From Myxococcales bacterium (GTDB taxonomy: Bacteria > Myxococcota > Myxococcia > Myxococcales > Myxococcaceae), in NCBI GenBank assembly GCA_003153055.1, contig PMBV01000320.1, positions 1 to 25,336 of the forward strand: a stretch of DNA of 25,336 bases, written 5' to 3'. The translations under genes were made by a program, and so were the position numbers. Positions 22,016 through 25,336 of this stretch are shown here, piece after piece; the stretch's first letter is position 1, and each line of letters begins with the position of its first letter. The notes beneath the pieces are model-generated. The model was not told the DNA's origin and ran no database searches. It was given only the letters and a program-made list of their open reading frames with translations.

Positions 22016-23253
22016 CTCCGTCTTTGGAAACACCTCAGTCCATGCGCTTCGCCACAGTCGCTGGCGTCATCCTCGTTCTCTCCCTGTGCCTGGGCCTCGC
22101 CTGTGGGCCGGAGCTCCCGCCGGCCCACGACGCCGGAACCACCGCGCACGACGCCGGAGCGGAAGCGTCGGATGCGGCCACCTCCGCGGCCGACGCCGGA
22201 GTGGAGACGCCTGATGCGTCCACCTCCGCGGCCGACGCCGAAGTGGAGACGCCTGGTGCCGGTAGCGCCGCCCTCGACGCTGGCCGTCCCACCGATGCGG
22301 GAAGCACCGGACACGACGCCGGCGCGACCGTCGCGGACGCGGGACACGGTGAGTTCGACGCCCGATGCCCGGGAGCAAGCCGCGTCATCACCGTCGCTCC
22401 GAGCGGGGGCGGCGACTTCAAGACCATCCAGGCGGCCGTCGACTCGATCCCCGCCAACAACCCAGCACCGGTGCAGATCCGCCTGCGGCCAGGCACCTAC
22501 GCCGAGCACGTGGACATCACCCAACCCCACGTCTGCCTGACGGGAGACGACGCCGAGTCCACCATCATCACCGCCACGGCTGGCACGAACATCGTCACCG
22601 GAGGAACGGTCATCGTCACCGGCGCCGACTTCTCGGCCGCGAACATCACCTTCGAGAACAGCGCCCCGAACGGCTCCGCCCAGGCCGTGGCGCTCATGGC
22701 CAAGGGGAGCCGCCAGCAGTTCCTCGACTGCCGATTCTTGAGCTACCAGGACACGCTCTACGTGGCCTCGGGGACGCAGTACTTCAGGCGCTGCTACATC
22801 CAAGGGTCCACCGACTACATCTTCGGAGAGGCCACTGCCGTGTTCGAGGGCTGCACCGTCAACAACGTCGCCGACGGCAGCGCCATCGTCGCGCCACGGA
22901 CGCCCCAGAGCGCGCCCTACGGCTTCGTCTTCCTCGGCGGCTCACTGACCGCGACCCCCACGACCTCGCCGGTCGGTGCCCATCGGGTCCACCTGGGTCG
23001 ACCGTGGGGTCCGTACGCCGCGGCCACCTTCATCGGGGTCTCCATGGGAGAGCACATCGCCGGTGAGGGCTGGACGACGATGGGCCCCAACGACCTGAGC
23101 AACACTCGCTTCCGGGAGTACGACAGCTCCGGGCCGGGGGCCAACCCGACCGACGCCACGCGGGCGCCCCGTCAGCTGACGGAGGCCCAGGCCAACGGCT
23201 ACACGGTCTCCAGCGTCCTGAAGCCCTGGGCTCCCGGGTACAGCAACCCGTAG
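22012..23253 (+). CDS. Lipoprotein pectin methylesterase (CE8)
   Basis: A 413-residue secreted pectinesterase that removes methyl groups from pectin, giving the demethylated chain which polygalacturonase cuts. The signal MRFATVAGVILVLSLCLGLACGPE ends in a likely lipidated Cys. Residues about 38-118 are an Asp-Ala-Gly-rich linker with repeated HDAG, ADAG and SAADA words, a kind of spacer common in myxobacterial lipoproteins. The beta-helix has GTYAEHV, QAVAL (Gln 224), YQDTLY (Gln 246, catalytic Asp 247), DYIFG (nucleophile Asp 268) and LGRPW (Arg 330, Trp 332), so all catalytic residues are present. ATG 22012 overlaps the upstream stop (ATGA); ATG 22042, right at the signal peptide, is an alternative start. 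Second gene of the pectinase operon. Confidence 0.94.
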   Translation: MTPSLETPQSMRFATVAGVILVLSLCLGLACGPELPPAHDAGTTAHDAGAEASDAATSAADAGVETPDASTSAADAEVETPGAGSAALDAGRPTDAGSTGHDAGATVADAGHGEFDARCPGASRVITVAPSGGGDFKTIQAAVDSIPANNPAPVQIRLRPGTYAEHVDITQPHVCLTGDDAESTIITATAGTNIVTGGTVIVTGADFSAANITFENSAPNGSAQAVALMAKGSRQQFLDCRFLSYQDTLYVASGTQYFRRCYIQGSTDYIFGEATAVFEGCTVNNVADGSAIVAPRTPQSAPYGFVFLGGSLTATPTTSPVGAHRVHLGRPWGPYAAATFIGVSMGEHIAGEGWTTMGPNDLSNTRFREYDSSGPGANPTDATRAPRQLTEAQANGYTVSSVLKPWAPGYSNP

Positions 23254-23279
23254 CTCGCCACGGGTATCACGGGGCGAGC
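23253..23279 (+). terminator. Hairpin at the end of the pectinase operon (possible terminator)
   Basis: GCTCGCC (23253-23259) and GGCGAGC (23273-23279) form a perfect 7-bp stem with a 13-base loop, starting at the last base of the pectinesterase stop codon. No T-run follows, so it is a weak candidate by the classic rule; it could also be a 3'-end stabiliser. Confidence 0.35.
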
Positions 23280-23334
23280 CCCGGCGATGGCCGGAGGAGC
23301 TGAGCCCTCGACCGGGTAGAGTCGGCGAACACCT

Positions 23335-23340
23335 GGGAGG
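23335..23340 (+). promoter_or_regulatory. Ribosome binding site for the GTG start at 23346
   Basis: GGGAGG, five bases before GTG 23346. The GTG at 23341 is out of frame. Confidence 0.75.
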
Positions 23341-23345
23341 GTGCC

Positions 23346-24383
23346 GTGGAGCCGACCGCCGAGCCACCGCCGTACGCCGCCGTCGACCTCGCCAAGTTCG
23401 TCTGCGCCCTGCTGGTCATCGCCATTCACACCCAGCCGCCCGAGACCCAGAGCACACTGCTGACCAACGAGGTGGTGAACGTCCTCGGCCGCATCGCCGT
23501 CCCCTTCTTCTTCGTCTGCTCCGGGTATTTCTTCCTGGCCAAGCTGACCCGCGCGAATGCCCGGGAGCGCTTCGTGAAGTACGTGAAGGAGCTGCTGTGG
23601 CTCTACGCGGCGTGGTGTTGCATCTACTTCCCCATCGACGCTTACCTGGGTTGGAAGCGGGCCCCCAACGCCCTGGCCGCGGTGCTGGGCTACCTCCAGA
23701 ACCTGGTGTTCGCCGGAGGCCACTCGCACCTGTGGTACCTCCCCGCGCTCCTGCTGGCGACGACGTTGCTCTACGCCTCGTTCGTCGTCGATCGCCTCCT
23801 CACGTTCCTCGTGGCGTCGCTGGCGCTGTACGGCGTGGGCCTCTTCGGTGACGCGTACTCCGGCCTACTCGACGCAGTGCCCTGGGCCCAGAAGGCGTAC
23901 TCGGCGTACTTCGAGGTCTTCCTGTTCACCCGCAACGGGCTGTTCTTCGGTTTTCCCTTCGTGATGCTTGGCGGGGTCGCCGCGCGGTGGCAGGCGGTCC
24001 TCGAGCGACGCGCCACGCTCGGAGTGCTGGTGGCGCTGGCCGTCCTCCTGCACCTCGAGGCCGCGCTCCTCGCGAGGCACGGAGGCGGCCGCGACTGCAA
24101 CATGTACATCACCCTGCTGCCTCTGGCGCTCTGTCTGCTGCTCGTGCTCCTGCGCACACCGCTCGGTATCCGCCCAGCCACCGCGAGGACCATGAGAAGC
24201 CTGAGCTCTGGCGTGTACTTCGCGCACGGCCTGTTCGTCGCCGTCTTCTCGAAGGTCTTCCAACTCGCCGGGCTCGAAGGCGCGATGGGGGCGTACTTCC
24301 TGGCGGTGGCGCTGAGCTCGGTATGGGTGGTGCTCCAACTGATGAAGTCGGAGCGGCCGTACCTGAGGCGGCTGGTGCATTGA
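23346..24383 (+). CDS. Acyltransferase family 3 membrane protein
   Basis: A 345-residue integral membrane protein with about ten helices. The N-terminal block AAVDLAKFVCALLVIAIHT (11-29) is the acyltransferase-3 start ('D..K..a.l.Vv.iH'), with His 28 the likely catalytic His. FFFVCSGYFFLAKL (55-68) is the second family block, and HSHLWYLPALLLATTLLY (129-146) the third. Enzymes of this kind move acyl groups, usually acetyl, to sugars of surface polysaccharides, or form the membrane part of VanT-like racemases. No glycosyltransferase or polysaccharide gene lies near, so the substrate is unknown. It follows the pectinase operon by 92 bp, which includes a hairpin, and converges with the next gene over 21 bp. 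Confidence 0.88.
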   Translation: MEPTAEPPPYAAVDLAKFVCALLVIAIHTQPPETQSTLLTNEVVNVLGRIAVPFFFVCSGYFFLAKLTRANARERFVKYVKELLWLYAAWCCIYFPIDAYLGWKRAPNALAAVLGYLQNLVFAGGHSHLWYLPALLLATTLLYASFVVDRLLTFLVASLALYGVGLFGDAYSGLLDAVPWAQKAYSAYFEVFLFTRNGLFFGFPFVMLGGVAARWQAVLERRATLGVLVALAVLLHLEAALLARHGGGRDCNMYITLLPLALCLLLVLLRTPLGIRPATARTMRSLSSGVYFAHGLFVAVFSKVFQLAGLEGAMGAYFLAVALSSVWVVLQLMKSERPYLRRLVH

Positions 24384-24404
24384 AGCACCGCACCGAGCCG
24401 ACGC

Positions 24405-25034
24405 TCAGGGCGCGGGCATGTACAGCACTCGGCCACCCGTTCGCCGCGCCTCACGCTCGGCGTGCTCGCAGGAGCCAGGCGGCGGCTGTCGGTCAGGGGG
24501 CACGCCGTCGAGCCAGACGCGGCAGGTGCCCGGCGGTGGGAGCCGGTCAGGAGGGACGCCACTGAAGTCCACCCGGCCGTACCGCGCGCTGGCCACCCGA
24601 CCGTCCTGGCGGGCACGGTCCGACTCGGCCCAAATCACCCGACCTCCGGAGCGCCGGGCGACGTGGTGGGCGCGCTCGCAGGACATCGAAGGCGGCTGCC
24701 GGTCAGGAGGGAGGTCGTCAAACCAGATGCGGCACAGCCCAGGCCCTGGCACCCGGTCGGGCGGCACGAAGTACTCGGCGCCCCGGGGCTGGGGCGCGGG
24801 CTCAGGCTCAGGCTCACTCCACTCGCTCGGGCCTGGCCGCGGCGGCTCCGGGGCGATCGCCTCATGGTGGTGCCGGCGTGGCGGGGGCGGTGGCAGGGGA
24901 ACGGGGATGAAGGGCACCGGCAGGCGCACGTCGACCCGCACCTGCACTGGAGGATCGGCATAAGCAGCACGGGTGCCAAGGCCAGGCGCGGCGAAGAGGC
25001 CGAGCACGAAGGCGAAGCGAGCAAGACGGGTCAT
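24405..25034 (-). CDS. Secreted Pro-rich protein with a duplicated Cys-pair motif
   Basis: A 209-residue protein. Signal peptide MTRLARFAFVLGLFAAPGLGTRAAYA with cleavage probably after residue 26. Residues 27-90 are Pro-rich with three His (HHH, 55-57) and alternating Glu-Pro. Two copies of a motif of about 45 residues follow: 90-135 and 160-205, each PPDR-x-PxPGxCRxWxDxxPPDRQPPxxxC then an AxxxARRxGGRV helix-strand end; the paired cysteines (101/119 and 171/189) are both 18 apart. Similar 'PPG(H)xPPPGxCRxWxPxxPPGxQPPPxxC' motifs occur in other bacterial envelope proteins of unknown role. The start at 25034 is chosen from the signal; 25064 would add ten residues before it. Function unknown. 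Confidence 0.8.
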   Translation of the reverse strand: MTRLARFAFVLGLFAAPGLGTRAAYADPPVQVRVDVRLPVPFIPVPLPPPPPRRHHHEAIAPEPPRPGPSEWSEPEPEPAPQPRGAEYFVPPDRVPGPGLCRIWFDDLPPDRQPPSMSCERAHHVARRSGGRVIWAESDRARQDGRVASARYGRVDFSGVPPDRLPPPGTCRVWLDGVPPDRQPPPGSCEHAEREARRTGGRVLYMPAP

Positions 25035-25336
25035 GTTCCCTTCCGAGCGAGGAGGTCGACGCACCTACAGAGACCCCGCCCCACCGAATCGGGTGACGCC
25101 CGGTCAGTGGTGTCCCACCCCCGCGAGGTGAGGCACCACGTTGGGAACCTCGGCGGCGGCAAACGGCCTGGGCAGCGTGCCCGGCCCAAGACGCCCTGGC
25201 AACCGGCGGCGTCGGTCCCAAACTCCGCTCTAAGGACCCGGAGCGGCGCCGCTGGGCCGCCGGCCAATGACCCCTGGCCAGTCGTTCAGGGCCGCCGTCA
25301 TCGCATCTAAGGCCCGAGTTGGGGTCTCTGAACCTC
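25035..25336. other. 302-bp end region without a gene, rich in inverted repeats
   Basis: No reading frame here looks like a real gene on either strand. Several inverted repeats lie in series: GGCC-T-GGGCA / TGCCCGGCC (25165-25186, nine pairs with one bulged T, 3-base loop), GACGCC / GGCGTC (25190-25213), CCGCTC / GAGCGG (25225-25246), the 12-bp palindrome AGCGGCGCCGCT (25242-25253) and CCCTG / CAGGG (25272-25291). No T-run follows any of them. The region could be the leader of a gene beyond the window, the promoter side of the minus-strand gene starting at 25034, or a structured RNA. At this GC content short inverted repeats arise often by chance; only the first is strong. Confidence 0.4.

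Noticed and set aside
23294..23322. Possible -10 TAGAGT (23317-23322) upstream of the acyltransferase
   Set aside because: No matching -35 box at the proper distance; not reported as a promoter.
1..25336. tRNA, rRNA, CRISPR, insertion sequence or phage genes
   Set aside because: No clover-leaf with GTTCRA-type arm, no regularly spaced direct repeats with unique spacers, and no transposase or integrase motifs were seen on either strand.

Overview
The window is GC-rich chromosomal DNA (roughly 68-70 % GC by eye), densely coded on both strands with short gaps and many ATGA/TGATG overlaps. The best guess is a myxobacterium (Myxococcales, possibly an Archangium/Cystobacter/Myxococcus-type genome). 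This rests on a secreted protein ending in a MYXO-CTERM-like tail (Gly-Cys, hydrophobic helix, Arg cluster), lipoproteins with Asp-Ala-Gly-rich linkers, EGF-repeat lipoproteins, and many regulatory genes lying among housekeeping genes. The species cannot be fixed from the sequence. No rRNA, tRNA, CRISPR array, insertion sequence or phage gene was recognised.

Layout, left half. 1-479: 3' end of an aldo/keto reductase. 607-2008 (-): short DUF2339-like membrane protein followed by a coupled secreted protein. 2123-4269 (-): OmpR-type regulator and HAMP histidine kinase, overlapping by one base. 4394-5865 (+): Rcp1/CheY-type single-domain regulator coupled to a YkuE/YaeI-like metallophosphoesterase. 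5936-7483: Rieske-plus-FAD/NAD reductase. 7552-9187: folK and an exported TPR protein. 9325-11102: FlhG/MinD-like ATPase, a 23-codon remnant of a cheY gene, and an HDOD protein. 11181-13465: fused aminodeoxychorismate synthase (PabA-PabB) and a short class IV aminotransferase-like protein, which with folK points to folate synthesis. 13622-14320: pirin.

Right half. 14328-15284 (-): thioredoxin reductase, divergent from a small cyclic-nucleotide-binding protein (15403-15870). 15874-16218 (-): Cys-rich lipoprotein. 16271-17848 (-): comM. 17979-19873 (-): a DUF2271-like surface protein translationally coupled to apbE. 20222-23253 (+): an operon of two lipoprotein pectinases, a GH28 polygalacturonase with four EGF-like repeats and a CE8 pectin methylesterase. 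23346-24383: acyltransferase-3 membrane protein. 24405-25034 (-): a secreted protein with a duplicated Pro/Cys motif. The last ~300 bp have no gene but several inverted repeats.

The most interesting points are: (i) the DUF2271-like protein carries an exact Dxx(S/T)GAT flavinylation motif and sits in a coupled operon with apbE, suggesting a self-contained surface flavoprotein cassette; (ii) a cheY cut to 23 codons but still with a ribosome binding site and ATGA overlap to the HDOD gene; (iii) a perfect 10-bp inverted repeat in the divergent promoter region between two response-regulator genes; (iv) the EGF-repeat pectinase pair. None amounts to a proven new system; the flavinylation cassette comes closest.
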